This document shows, piece after piece, positions 53,371-63,006 of a stretch of DNA of 64,000 nt. The translations under genes and the position numbers were made by a program. The stretch's first letter is position 1, and the number at the start of each line of letters is the position of its first letter. The DNA comes from Methanosarcina vacuolata Z-761 (GTDB lineage: Archaea; Halobacteriota; Methanosarcinia; Methanosarcinales; Methanosarcinaceae). The stretch spans positions 1,240,001-1,304,000 of the forward strand of contig NZ_CP009520.1 of NCBI RefSeq assembly GCF_000969905.1, written 5' to 3'. Under the pieces are notes generated by a model. That model ran no database searches. It saw only the letters and a program-made list of their open reading frames with translations, and was not told the origin of the DNA.

Positions 53371-54611
53371 TTGCTATTGTTTTTTCTGAAAATTGCCCTA
53401 CGTATTCAAGCATGTGTTTTTGGGGATTATGATAACAAGGAAACTGAGTATATTGATATTACTTTTGGAATACCAAAAAACGGAAGATGGGATCTCAAAC
53501 AATTTGTTTTGAGTTTGATTGTTAATCAGCATGGAATACCACTTTTCATGAACACCCATTCAGGGAATTCTTCAGACAAAAGCACAATTCTGGAAGCAAT
53601 CAATTCTCTCAAATCAGCTTTAAGCCCGGAAAGCAAAGTGTACTATGTAGCTGATAGTTCTTTTTACACTGACAATAATATCAAGAACATAGGAAAATCA
53701 TTCTGGATCAGTCGTGTTCCTGCAACAATTAATGAGGAAAAGGAACTGCTAACTGCAAATCTAAACCTGAAAACGTTGAAAAGCGACGAGAGATACTCAT
53801 TTTATCAAACCTTTGTGGAATATGGTGGAGTTAAACAAAAGTGGGTTTTGTTACTCTCTCATAAAATGAAAGAAAAAAAGAGGTAACTCTCAGAAATAAG
53901 CTTGAAAAAGAGCTTGATAAAGCCGAAAAGTCGCTTAAAAAGTTGGCAGGAGATGACTTTTTCTGTGAAGAAGATGCATTAAAAGCAGCAGAAAAATGGA
54001 TTGCAGATTTCCCTTCAGTTCTTTTTGAAAAAGTAGATTTGAAAACCATTAAAAAACGTGAAGCAGGTAAAAGAGGAAGCCCTCTGAAAAATGAAAAATT
54101 AAAGACATATTATAAGATTGATGGAATTATAAAGGTTAATGATGCTTTTGTTTTGAATGAAATGGAAAAAATGGGACTTTTCATTCTTGCAAGTAATGAT
54201 ATCCGTCTTTCTCCTGAAGAGATGCTGAAGTATTACAAAGGACAGGATAAAGTAGAAAAAGGATTCAGATTTTTGAAAAGTGATACCTTTAGCATATCGA
54301 AGGTGTATCTCAAGAATAAATCAAGAATTGAAGCGTTGACAATGATAATGGTTCTCTGCTTAATGATTTATGCAATTGCAGAATGGAAATTAAGGACAAA
54401 GTTAGAAGAAGAAAATGAAACGGTTCCAGATCAAAAAGGGAAACCAACAAAAAGACCAACAATGAGATGGATATTTTTCAAGTTTCAGGGAATTACAGAA
54501 CTTATAACGCAGAAAAAAGGGAAAAAAAAGTCAGAAATACTGAATATGGAAGAGATTCACTGGAAAATATTGAGTCTAATGGGAGAGAAATATGAAAATA
54601 TATATCTCTAG
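53371..54611 (+). pseudogene. IS1634-type transposase, 5'-truncated and frameshifted
   Basis: The first frame (to 53886) carries KVYYVADSSFYTDNN with the second catalytic Asp; the part holding the first Asp is missing. It then stops after KEKKR because of a frameshift at a run of A residues (53873-53879), and the second frame continues through LRNKLEKELDKAEKSL, EKWIADFPSVLFEKV and DKVEKGFRFLKS with the catalytic Glu. The C-terminal half is nearly identical to the degenerate element at 17067-19999. It ends 20-odd bp before an inverted-repeat-like CCTGCCGAA near 54621-54629. Inactive. Confidence 0.85.
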
Positions 54612-54834
54612 TTGCGTTAACCTGCCGAATCTAGTGTCTTGGCAATTTAATTGTTGATCATAATAGTGGTAGTTTCTCGTCAGCATATAACGATTTTGAG
54701 CTCATTAGATTACTAATAACTAAATTTTCATGACACTAGGTTTTATAGAAAGCAAGTTTCAATGAAAACAGGCGGAACTAAAAGAAGAGTTCCTCTGTTA
54801 AAAGAAAAATAAGAAAACAAATTTAATGTCCTAA

Positions 54835-54860
54835 AGGAAAGGAATTTTTGTCCCTTTCCT
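54835..54860 (-). terminator. Hairpin after the PRC-barrel gene
   Basis: AGGAAAGG and CCTTTCCT form an 8-bp stem just downstream of the minus-strand PRC-barrel gene. No strong T-run follows; termination is inferred. Confidence 0.35.
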
Positions 54861-54865
54861 CCTAT

Positions 54866-55120
54866 TTAGTTTATTTTTGCTTTCATCTTATCTATTATTA
54901 TATAGTCTTTAATGGCACTTACGGAATCGAAAGGAATGAGGATAAAATTATCTGCTTTCCTGTACCTGGAAGGATCTAAATTGACATTTGGGGCAACCAC
55001 CATGTCAATAATATTTCCCCCTTTAATCTCGACTACAACGTTACTCAACGTTCCTATTTCTGTTCCGTCGGTAGCCATTACCTGCTTGTTAAAGAGGTTC
55101 TTTGCAAATTCCTTAGACAT
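54866..55120 (-). CDS. PRC-barrel domain protein
   Basis: 84 residues that consist of one PRC barrel: KEFAKNLFNKQVMATDGTEI, GTLSNVVVEIKGGNIIDMVV and FILIPFDSVSAIKDYIIID. Short PRC-barrel proteins are frequent in methanogens and thought to be adaptor or RNA/protein-binding modules; they are related to the RimM C-terminal domain and to CdpB cell-division proteins of archaea. A GGAG lies before the ATG. It lies downstream of cdc48 on the same strand but in a different unit (about 210 bp away). Confidence 0.9.
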   Translation of the reverse strand: MSKEFAKNLFNKQVMATDGTEIGTLSNVVVEIKGGNIIDMVVAPNVNLDPSRYRKADNFILIPFDSVSAIKDYIIIDKMKAKIN

Positions 55121-55329
55121 TTTTATCGTATCTCCGTTGGCAGTATGTTATCGGTTTGGGTAAAATTGGCTTTCCACTTCGAATATTTTATTCCATTTGA
55201 AACCAGGATCTTTAAAACTTTTTCCTTTTAAAACTAATCTTCTAAAGAGTTACTGGATTAAATTCTTACCTTTAATTCTTACTTTTAATTCTTACCAGTA
55301 ACCCTTACATGAAATTCTAGTCTGTAACT

Positions 55330-57657
55330 TTACCTGTAACCGACATAGCCAGCTGTTTCTGTGAGTCTCTGGCCTCCCTTGAACTGCGCCTCGATCTTTT
55401 CGTAGAACTGAGCAATATTCTCCGTAATTGTGGGTTTTACCTTCTTCAGAGCTTCTTTGAAGTGTCTCATTTCTACATATTCTGCATCGAAGTTCTCTCT
55501 CAGGGCAATCATTACGGCTTCCCTGCTAACTGATTCAATATCGGCGCCTACGTAACCCTCAGTTTCATCGGCAAGGGCTTCAAGGTTCACATTTTCATAA
55601 AGGGGTGTACCCTTTGTATGGATTCTGAATATCTTGAGCCTGCCTTTCCGGTCAGGAGAACCGATGTAAACCAGCCTGTCAAAGCGTCCTGGACGCAGGA
55701 TTGCAGGGTCCAGAAGGTTAGGGCGGTTGGTTGCGGCAATCACTACCACATCTCTAAGGGACTCAAGCCCGTCCATCTCGGTCAGGAGCTGGTTAAGCAC
55801 CCTCTCTGAAGTGTGGCTGTCCGTGGATTCCATTCCTGGCATAGAAGCAATCGAATCGATTTCATCAAAGAAAATCACACAGGGAGCGACCTGCCGGGCT
55901 TTCCTGAAGGTCTCCCTTATAGCTTTTTCCGATTCTCCAAGCCACTTTGAGAAAATCTCAGGCCCTTTGACGCTTATGAAGTTCGCATTTGACTCTTTGG
56001 CAACAGCCTTTGCTATCAGGGTCTTTCCGGTTCCTGGCGGGCCGTAAAGCAGGATTCCTCTTGGAGCTTTTATGCCCATACGAGCGAACTTTTCCGGATT
56101 TTTGATGGGCCATTCCACAGCCTCAGTAATGGACTGCTTTGCTTCATCGAGCCCTCCAACATCATTCCAGCTAACGTTGGGCATTTCCACATAAATTTCT
56201 CTAAGAGCCGAGGGTTCGGCCTCCATCAGGGCATCTTCAAAATTTTTCTTGGTTACAACGATTTTTTCCAGTCTCTCAGGCGGAATTGCTTCCTTTTCAA
56301 GATCAAGGTCAGGCAGATTTTCCCTGAGGCACCGCATGGCAGCTTCCTGTACAAGAGCCAGCAGATCTGCGCCTACAAACCCCTGGGTTCTTTCAGCCAG
56401 AGACATCAGATATTTATCTGCCTTTTCTTTCCTTTCCCTCTCCAGGGCAGCCTCATCAGCTTCGGTTTCGACTTTTTCGAGCTCCTCTGGTTCCTCATCC
56501 CTTTCTATGGGCATACCCCTGGTATGGATTTGAAGGATTTCATACCTGTCTTTAGTATCAGGCACACCGATATGGATTTCTCTGTCAAAGCGGCCTGGCC
56601 TCCTAAGTGCCGGGTCAATCGCATCCACACGGTTTGTAGCTCCTATAACCACGACCTGACCTCTCTCTACCATCCCGTCAAGCAGAGTCAGGAGCTGGGC
56701 GACCACACGCCTTTCAACTTCCCCTGTTACATTCTCTCTTTTTGGTGCAATGGAGTCAATTTCGTCAATAAAAATGACTGATGGAGCATCCTGAGTTGCT
56801 TCCTCGAAGATCTTCCTTAGCCTTTCTTCACTTTCTCCATAGAATTTCCCTACAATTTCAGGGCCGGCAATATAATGGAAACTTGCTCCAGATTCATTGG
56901 CTACGGCTTTCGCAATCAGGGTTTTTCCGGTTCCGGGCGGACCATATAGAATGACTCCTTTCGGAGGCTCAATATTAAGGTGGGCGAAAAGTTCAGGATG
57001 CTTCATGGGCATCTCTATCATTTCCCGGACACGCATGATTTCAGCCCCTAGGCCTCCTATATCTTCATAAGTAGTCACGCCCCGGGTTGCTTTTTCGTAC
57101 CCCTGTACCGGTTTTTTACGAAGTTCGATAAGTGTTTCTTCCGTAACAAGGACAATTGTGTTTGAAGGTTCAGTCTCAACAGCAACCAGAGGGATTACCT
57201 GGCTTGTAGTAAGGGATTCTGTCATTGGCTGAGACATCGAGTTTATTATAGGAATTATATCTCCCCTAAAAACCGGCCTTTTGAGGATATGCCGTTTTAT
57301 GATTTCATTTGCATGTTCCCCGAACTGAAGTTCAGGTCCCCCCTGTGTCATGCTTTCCGGAAGTGCCAGAACAAGTTTTTTTGCTTCCGGGGCTTCAACC
57401 TTTTTGATAGTTACCTTCTCTCCTATGGAAACACCTGCATTTTGCCGGATGAAGTTATCAATTCTTACGAGTCCCTGGTCCCAGTCCTGCCTGTCAGCTC
57501 TCCATACCTTTGCCGTGGTCTTTTTCTTACCTCTTATTTCCACGATGTCGCCTGGCGAGAGCTGAAGCTTCAGCAAAGTTGTAGGGTCAAGTCGGATAAT
57601 TCCTCTTCCAAGGTCGATAGGATATGCTTTTTCAACCTTCAACTGTATTTCTTCCAT
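55330..57657 (-). CDS. cdc48: Cdc48/VCP-type AAA+ ATPase
   Basis: 775 residues. The N-terminal substrate-binding double-psi barrel and adjoining domain span about 1-190. AAA domain D1 has Walker A GPPGTGKT (239-246) and VIFIDEID (about 295-301); D2 has the same Walker A at 539-546 and VIFFDEID. Both have arginine-finger segments ([16 protein letters not shown]). An acidic, charged insertion lies at about 385-415 at the end of D1. The hexamer unfolds proteins, typically passing them to the proteasome. The C-terminus ends AGYVGYR, an HbYX-like motif (hydrophobic-Tyr-X) that could dock to the 20S proteasome. Monocistronic. Confidence 0.95.
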   Translation of the reverse strand: MEEIQLKVEKAYPIDLGRGIIRLDPTTLLKLQLSPGDIVEIRGKKKTTAKVWRADRQDWDQGLVRIDNFIRQNAGVSIGEKVTIKKVEAPEAKKLVLALPESMTQGGPELQFGEHANEIIKRHILKRPVFRGDIIPIINSMSQPMTESLTTSQVIPLVAVETEPSNTIVLVTEETLIELRKKPVQGYEKATRGVTTYEDIGGLGAEIMRVREMIEMPMKHPELFAHLNIEPPKGVILYGPPGTGKTLIAKAVANESGASFHYIAGPEIVGKFYGESEERLRKIFEEATQDAPSVIFIDEIDSIAPKRENVTGEVERRVVAQLLTLLDGMVERGQVVVIGATNRVDAIDPALRRPGRFDREIHIGVPDTKDRYEILQIHTRGMPIERDEEPEELEKVETEADEAALERERKEKADKYLMSLAERTQGFVGADLLALVQEAAMRCLRENLPDLDLEKEAIPPERLEKIVVTKKNFEDALMEAEPSALREIYVEMPNVSWNDVGGLDEAKQSITEAVEWPIKNPEKFARMGIKAPRGILLYGPPGTGKTLIAKAVAKESNANFISVKGPEIFSKWLGESEKAIRETFRKARQVAPCVIFFDEIDSIASMPGMESTDSHTSERVLNQLLTEMDGLESLRDVVVIAATNRPNLLDPAILRPGRFDRLVYIGSPDRKGRLKIFRIHTKGTPLYENVNLEALADETEGYVGADIESVSREAVMIALRENFDAEYVEMRHFKEALKKVKPTITENIAQFYEKIEAQFKGGQRLTETAGYVGYR

Positions 57658-58349
57658 AGATCATCCCGAAAATAGTTGTCTTTTTGATTAGAACTTTTAC
57701 TTTAATAATTGCATAAAATTGATGGACACCGGGTTTTTCCGATTTCTCCGGACTGCATATTATGGAGCTACCCGTTTTGTATATTAGATGTCTTTTTATT
57801 TCAATGCCTTTGGTCAGGTAGATTTTCACCCCGAAGGGTTTGTAATGGATTTTATACCTTGAATTTTCTGTCAAGTCTTCCTATCCAGAGAAACCCCCTT
57901 TATAGCCTGTAACCTATCCGAATAATAATTTGTCGGTTAGAGACATATTTGATAATCAGTTATTGGTTAAAAGTGCGTTTGATGACTAATTATTGTTAAA
58001 GGCATAATTATTGTTAGAGATACATTTGATAATCAGTTATTGGTTAGAAGTGCGTTTGATAACTAATTATTGTTAGAGACACATTTGATAATCAGTTATT
58101 TATATTATATTACCTGCATATATTATTCCCTATACCTTCCATTTATTAAATAAGTTTACCATAACTCTATTTTTTCCTCTGAGGTTTTATATATCTGGAA
58201 CTTCTGTGTATAAAATTGTTTAATCCTCAAAATAGTCATTTAAATCTGAATAGTCATTTAAATCTGAATAGTGATTTAAATTTGATGTATTTCGAATCTC
58301 CGACCTCAGGATCTTGAATTCTTAGGATCTTAAGGTCATTTTGAATTAT
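57658..58349. other. Intergenic region between cdc48 and nadE with repeats
   Basis: No gene recognised. From about 57935 to 58105 ACATTTGATAATCAGTTATT recurs with AGTGCGTTTGAT-ACTAATTATTG segments in three uneven units. A clean 18-bp repeat follows at 58231-58284. Confidence 0.7.
58231..58284. repeat. 18-bp tandem repeat, three copies
   Basis: Unit AATAGTCATTTAAATCTG at 58231, 58249 and 58267; the third copy has two substitutions. It lies just upstream of nadE. Confidence 0.9.
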
Positions 58350-59147
58350 ATGCCTGATGAGTACCAAGGAATTGACAGCATGAACCTTGAAATCGCGCAG
58401 AACAGAATTATTGATTTTATCCGGAATGAAACCCGTAAAGCAGGTGTAGACGGAGCTGTTGTAGGCATTAGTGGGGGAATAGACTCAGCCCTTGCCGCAA
58501 CGCTTACCGTAAAAGCTCTGGGGAAAGATAAAGTGCTCGGAATCCATATGCCCGAATCCGGTCTTACCACTTCTGAAGACAGCAAAGACGCAAAAACTCT
58601 TGCAGACTGGCTGGGAATTGAGTTTCAGACTATTGGCATTTCAGGAATTATCTCAGCTTTCATGGCTGCAGTCCCTGAGAGTGAATCCGCAGACCGGCTC
58701 TCCAAGGGCAACCTGAAAGCAAGGATCAGGATGTCTCTTCTCTACTTCCACGCAAACCGTATGAACCGTATGGTTATAGGAACCGGCAATAAAACCGAGA
58801 TCTTGCTCGGCTACTTCACGAAATACGGAGATGGAGGCGTTGATCTCGAACCCATTGGCGGACTTTACAAAACCGAGGTATGGGAGCTTTCTCGCAGGCT
58901 AGGGGTTCCCGACTCTCTTATCACCAAAAAACCCTCAGCAGGTCTCTGGGCAGGCCAGACAGATGAAGCCGAACTGGGAATCTCTTACTTAAAAGTAGAT
59001 GAGGTACTCAAAAGGCTTGAGCAGAACGAAGACCCTGAGACTATTCTGAAGACTCCAGGGATTTCTGCAGAACAGCTGAATTCAGTCATGAACCGTATAG
59101 AGAGAAGTGAGCATAAAAGAAATGCTCCTCCGGTGCCACCCAACTAA
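58350..59147 (+). CDS. nadE: NAD+ synthetase, ammonia-dependent
   Basis: Converts deamido-NAD+ to NAD+ with ATP and ammonia. The PP-loop ATP site is GISGGIDSALAATL, followed by GIHMPESGLT; RMVIGTGNKTEILLGYFTKY and KYGDGGVDLEPIGGLYKTEV are the deamido-NAD binding segments, and KKPSAGLWAGQTDEAELGIS is the C-terminal loop. No glutaminase domain is attached, which is why it is ammonia-dependent. Start chosen at ATG 58350 (MPDEYQG); TTG 58341 or ATG 58380 are alternatives. Length about 265 residues is typical for archaeal NadE. Confidence 0.95.
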   Translation: MPDEYQGIDSMNLEIAQNRIIDFIRNETRKAGVDGAVVGISGGIDSALAATLTVKALGKDKVLGIHMPESGLTTSEDSKDAKTLADWLGIEFQTIGISGIISAFMAAVPESESADRLSKGNLKARIRMSLLYFHANRMNRMVIGTGNKTEILLGYFTKYGDGGVDLEPIGGLYKTEVWELSRRLGVPDSLITKKPSAGLWAGQTDEAELGISYLKVDEVLKRLEQNEDPETILKTPGISAEQLNSVMNRIERSEHKRNAPPVPPN

Positions 59148-59179
59148 GTTACTCCTAATCCCCATCTGGTTTCCATGAC

Positions 59180-59290
59180 CTTTTAAAAACTGCTTTCGTG
59201 CAAGCCTTTTCAAAAAAGGCTTGAGCGAAAACCCTGAGCGACGGCGTGATCGAACGGTACGCGGGTGTGGTCAAGCGGATTGATTTATAA
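59180..59290. repeat. REP-like intergenic sequence, copy 1
   Basis: Contains a 9-bp stem AAGCCTTTT - CAA - AAAAGGCTT (59202-59222), then GAGCGAAAACCCTGAG and GGCGTGATCGAACGG. A related copy lies at 61815-61945. Both are downstream of genes and may act as transcript ends. Confidence 0.6.
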
Positions 59291-59365
59291 ATTGGCAGCT
59301 TTTCTGTGGTTATAATTTGTTGAAAGGGCTTTTTTAGCTCTGGCTTTTTTAGCTCTATTTTTTTC

Positions 59366-60652
59366 TTAGCGGGCAGGGTGACTCTCGATATCAGATTTCT
59401 GCTCCCTTACCAGGGGTTTTGCAAGATGTCGGCGGGCGCAGGGCGGGACTTCATATAATCCTGCTGTAAGGTTTCTTTTTGTTTCACACAGGATTTTTGA
59501 GGTGGCTTGAGTTCCGCATTTTTTACAGCGGAAGCCCTGGTTTTGGCCTGATGATTTCATATGTTTTCCGCAGGTTGGACATACCGGGTTTTCTTCCCTG
59601 TAAAGGGGAGCAAGCTTTTTTATCTCTATTTTTTCGATGTTGAGAGTTCTGGAATTTACACTTCCAGATACTACAATTCTATCTCCAGGCCTGAGTTTCC
59701 TTATAAGCAGCCGGAAGTTCTTTGTGGGTTCGAAGGCTGCGCAGTCAATTTCGTTTTCTTCCTTGTCCTGGATGGGAAAAATAACGTGTCCTCCGTGAAT
59801 AGTTTTTGGAGCTGTCGAGACTGTACCTTCGAGCGTGTAAGAGTGCATATCCCTTATTTCTGCAATGCTTTCTGCGGAAATCAGGTGCATATCAGTACCC
59901 TGATTTGTTCTGTATATGGCAAAACGTTCAACAGGCTCAGCCTTGATCAGGGATGCAGCTTTTGTAACTATGGTCGGATTTTTCCCTCTGATGCCGAAGA
60001 GTACGGGATCTGCCGAGTGAGGAACACAGACAACAAGTCTATTTTTAAGGTCTACAGTGTCCCAGGTATCAGGATAAGTCTTCCTGTCAGCCTCAAAGAA
60101 ACTTCCCTTTTCGATCTCGCGTGGGGTTCCCCATTTTCCCTTTTGCCTGTATGCCAGGTACTCGAAAGTATGATCCCATTCTTCGAGGTTAAGCATAGCC
60201 CCGCATGCCGCAAGGGCTCCTATCAGTCCTCTTCCGTTTTTGAAGCCCTTTGAAGGAACTCCGGATTCCGAGATAAGGCTTTTTGCCTCTTCTATTTCAA
60301 TCACGTCCTTTACGGCTTTCTCCAGAAAATTCCTGAGGACGGGCTTGAGCTTTCCGTAAGCTTTTTCCGGGATAAAAACCGCGCCGGGATTAGTTTTTTC
60401 GCATTCCATACGTGCAAATTCTTCTATTCTGGACACAACATGAGCAATTACTTTTTCAGGGCAGTCGGTCTTAAGTTTCAGCGCTACTGCAGCATTTCCT
60501 CTTGTTTTATAGGGAATAGTCGGATTCAGGCGTATAAGGAGTGGACGGGTCTCTACAGTTCCGTAGGCCTGAAGTTCTTCCAGCAGCAGAGCCCCAAGAT
60601 ACGTTGTGCACATTCCTTCGTTTGAGTCGGTATCATCAATTCCGATAATCAT
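59366..60652 (-). CDS. tiaS: tRNA(Ile2) 2-agmatinylcytidine synthetase
   Basis: Archaeal enzyme that attaches agmatine to C34 of the CAU-anticodon tRNA-Ile so that it reads AUA codons; uses ATP. The N-terminus MIIGIDDTDSNEGMCTTYLG is the kinase-like signature. The central part has KGFKNGRGLIGALAACG, and the C-terminal OB fold (GDRIVVSGSVNSR) leads to a zinc ribbon with CPTCGKHM and CKKCGTQ. 428 residues, the usual length. ATG 60652. It is essential and archaea-specific, which supports the archaeal origin of the window. Convergent with nadE. Confidence 0.95.
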   Translation of the reverse strand: MIIGIDDTDSNEGMCTTYLGALLLEELQAYGTVETRPLLIRLNPTIPYKTRGNAAVALKLKTDCPEKVIAHVVSRIEEFARMECEKTNPGAVFIPEKAYGKLKPVLRNFLEKAVKDVIEIEEAKSLISESGVPSKGFKNGRGLIGALAACGAMLNLEEWDHTFEYLAYRQKGKWGTPREIEKGSFFEADRKTYPDTWDTVDLKNRLVVCVPHSADPVLFGIRGKNPTIVTKAASLIKAEPVERFAIYRTNQGTDMHLISAESIAEIRDMHSYTLEGTVSTAPKTIHGGHVIFPIQDKEENEIDCAAFEPTKNFRLLIRKLRPGDRIVVSGSVNSRTLNIEKIEIKKLAPLYREENPVCPTCGKHMKSSGQNQGFRCKKCGTQATSKILCETKRNLTAGLYEVPPCARRHLAKPLVREQKSDIESHPAR

Positions 60653-60767
60653 TTTTTCGGGTCCAGTTTTTGCCTTTTAATTTTCCAGATGCGCTTGGGA
60701 CAATAACAGTTTTCGTTACTCTCCGACGTATTTTTGCACTGTGAGGATTGTCAAAAGTAAAGAAAAG

Positions 60768-60776
60768 TATATATAG
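60768..60776 (+). promoter_or_regulatory. TATA box of the COG1395 regulator gene
   Basis: TATATATAG lies about 27-35 bp before the ATG at 60803. With an archaeal spacing of about 25 bp between TATA box and transcription start, the message would have almost no leader, in line with the absence of a Shine-Dalgarno site. Confidence 0.6.
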
Positions 60777-60802
60777 ATGTTCAAACAGAGATTGATACTG
60801 GA

Positions 60803-61786
60803 ATGACAAAAGAGGTTCTCATACATCAAATTATCGATGTATTTTCACATGCAGGTTTTGCACTTTCCGATCGCTGCAATATTCGTCCGAGGAGCTTTGA
60901 CGTTGCCGCACGGAAAGATGAAACACTATTACTTTGCAAGGTTTTATTTAACATTGACGGCCTGAATGAAGAAACTGCCAGGGAGATGAAGTACCTTGCC
61001 GAATACCTTGGAGGCTCTGCTATTGTCGTGGGCGCAAAGACCAGAGACCAGATGCTTGAAGATAGCGTTGTGTACATGCGTTATGATATTCTTGCCCTGA
61101 ACGTACAGACTCTTTATGACTACTTTATTGAAAATGTTCCTCCTCTCGTTTCAGCAGCTCCGGGTGGGCTGTATGTCTCCATAGAAGGAGATATCCTAAA
61201 AAAAGCCAGGATGGGTCAGTCAATGTCTCTTGGGACACTTGCTTCCATGGTAGGGGTTTCGAGGAGAACTATCAGCAAATATGAAGAAGAAGGCATGGAT
61301 GCGTCAATAGATGTCGTACTCCAGCTAGAGGATATCTTTGGGGTTGAGCTTGCAAGGCCCATAAATATTCTGAAATCCTGCGGGAGCAGGAAGCCCCGGA
61401 AGAAAGCAGAATCCAGGACCGAAACCCAGGAAAAACCCTATACGCTTTTACCGGAAGATTTGATCCTTAACACAATTTCCATGCTTGGCTATGACGTCCT
61501 TCATACTGCCCAGGCTCCTTTCAAGGCCATTTCACGGGACGAATCCTCAGTTATCCTTACAGGAGTCAGTGAATTCAATACGACCGTGGTCAAAAGGGCT
61601 CATTTAATGAGCAGTATTTCCTGCGTCACTGAGACCCAATCCGTATTCATCATCAACGGGCACTCAAAAATAAAATCCGTAGAAAACACGGTTATGATCG
61701 AGAAAAAAGAACTTGACAAAATAAGCGATTCTCAGGAACTCCTTACCTTTATAGAGGAACGTAGAGAAACTCACGAAGAAAAGTAA
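60803..61786 (+). CDS. HTH-type transcriptional regulator (COG1395 family)
   Basis: 327 residues. The N-terminal ~120 form an endonuclease-like fold typical of this archaeal family (RPRSFDVAARKDETLLLCKV). A Cro/C1-type HTH follows: KARMGQSMSLGTLASMVGVS then RRTISKYEEEGMDAS. The C-terminal domain repeats the first fold. Members are conserved in euryarchaea as predicted regulators, but targets are not known. Probably leaderless (see the TATA box at 60768). It is separated from purN by an intergenic repeat. Confidence 0.9.
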   Translation: MTKEVLIHQIIDVFSHAGFALSDRCNIRPRSFDVAARKDETLLLCKVLFNIDGLNEETAREMKYLAEYLGGSAIVVGAKTRDQMLEDSVVYMRYDILALNVQTLYDYFIENVPPLVSAAPGGLYVSIEGDILKKARMGQSMSLGTLASMVGVSRRTISKYEEEGMDASIDVVLQLEDIFGVELARPINILKSCGSRKPRKKAESRTETQEKPYTLLPEDLILNTISMLGYDVLHTAQAPFKAISRDESSVILTGVSEFNTTVVKRAHLMSSISCVTETQSVFIINGHSKIKSVENTVMIEKKELDKISDSQELLTFIEERRETHEEK

Positions 61787-61814
61787 AAGCCAAATTCTCG
61801 CCGCCCGCGTCCCA

Positions 61815-61945
61815 TACTTTTTCAAAAAACTGTTTGCCCGCAACCCTTTTCAAAAAAGGCTTGACCGAAAACCCCGAACAACTTTTGAATTTGAGCACCT
61901 TATCCCCGAACCCTATCGGCGTGATCAACCGGCGCAACGGTTGTT
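61815..61945. repeat. REP-like intergenic sequence, copy 2
   Basis: Shares CCCTTTTCAAAAAAGGCTTG, CGAAAACCC and GGCGTGATC-A-CGG with the copy at 59180-59290 but has an extra middle part. It lies between the COG1395 gene and purN. Confidence 0.6.
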
Positions 61946-61986
61946 CCAAAACCCTAATATAGCACTGTTTCAATCTAAAAGCTTCG

Positions 61987-62595
61987 ATGACTGTAAAAAT
62001 TGCAGTGCTGGTTTCTGGAAGGGGTTCGAATCTCCAGGCGGTTATGGACAGCATTGATAAGGGTTACATAAAGAATGCTACTATTAATGTGGTTATTTCC
62101 AATAAGGCAAATGCTTACGCGCTCGAACGTGCAAGAAATCACGGAATAAACGCAGTTTTCCTTGATCCGGGCGAGTATGGCCGGGATGAATATGATAAGG
62201 CTATCCTGAATGTCTTAAGCCAGTATGATACGGATCTTCTTTTGCTTGCAGGCTACTTCCGGATTTTAGGAAATGAGATAATTAAGGCCTACAGGAACAG
62301 GATTATGAACATCCATCCTTCTCTTCTTCCAGCCTTCAAAGGGCTTCACGCCCAGAAGCAGGCTTTCGAATACGGGGTAAAAGTTGCAGGTTGTACAGTG
62401 CATTTTGTTGACGAAGGGCTTGACTCAGGGCCAATAATCCTCCAGAAGTGCGTGCCTGTGCTTACCGGGGATACAGAAGAAACCCTTACTGCCAGAATTC
62501 TGGAGCAGGAACATGTTATTTACCCTGAAGCAATCAGGCTTTTTACCGAGGGTAAACTTAAAATTGAGGGTAGAAACGTAGTAACCGGTACTTGA
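61987..62595 (+). CDS. purN: Phosphoribosylglycinamide formyltransferase, folate-dependent
   Basis: Transfers a formyl group from 10-formyl-tetrahydrofolate to GAR in purine synthesis. VSGRGSNLQAVMDSI binds the phosphate of GAR; the catalytic residues are Asn and His in NIHPSLLPAF and Asp in VDEGLDSGPII. 202 residues, normal. Many methanogens use PurT with formate instead; a folate-type PurN beside glyA fits the Methanosarcina barkeri type, in which these enzymes use tetrahydrofolate rather than sarcinapterin. No clear Shine-Dalgarno site upstream. Confidence 0.95.
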   Translation: MTVKIAVLVSGRGSNLQAVMDSIDKGYIKNATINVVISNKANAYALERARNHGINAVFLDPGEYGRDEYDKAILNVLSQYDTDLLLLAGYFRILGNEIIKAYRNRIMNIHPSLLPAFKGLHAQKQAFEYGVKVAGCTVHFVDEGLDSGPIILQKCVPVLTGDTEETLTARILEQEHVIYPEAIRLFTEGKLKIEGRNVVTGT

Positions 62596-63006
62596 GCAAA
62601 TGCTTAAGATCATATAAAACCGGAACAGATTTTACCGATTAATAACTTCTTTAATCCCTGATAGTTATAAATATTCCAACCTTATAGGTATTCCACGAAA
62701 CCATATAGACCATAAGGGCTTTTCAGGTTTCGAAATCTCCTATCTTCAAGATATTCAGGAGCTTTTTGCCGAAAGTTTTGAAACTTCAGAACGAAAAACC
62801 CATCAGGAAGGTTATAGAGTCTGTTTAATTACACTCCCAATTATTCGGCGGTTTTATCGCTGAACGCCGGCCTCTTGAGTAAGTATCCAATCTGGAAGGT
62901 AGCTCCTGTATACACGCACATGTTAGCATTAATCAACCCATCAATCCAAGCCACAAAAACTCTTGATTTTGAAAGATTTTAAAGGAATAGGTTACAGGTG
63001 ACAGTA
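62596..63006. other. Intergenic region and possible leader of glyA
   Basis: 411 bp without a gene. CGGCG (about 62844-62848) can pair with CGCCG (about 62863-62867) to form a hairpin; other pairings are weak. No known riboswitch was recognised. Confidence 0.5.

Noticed and set aside
62844-62867. Riboswitch upstream of glyA
   Set aside because: Only a simple five-base-pair hairpin could be drawn and no known conserved core was seen.
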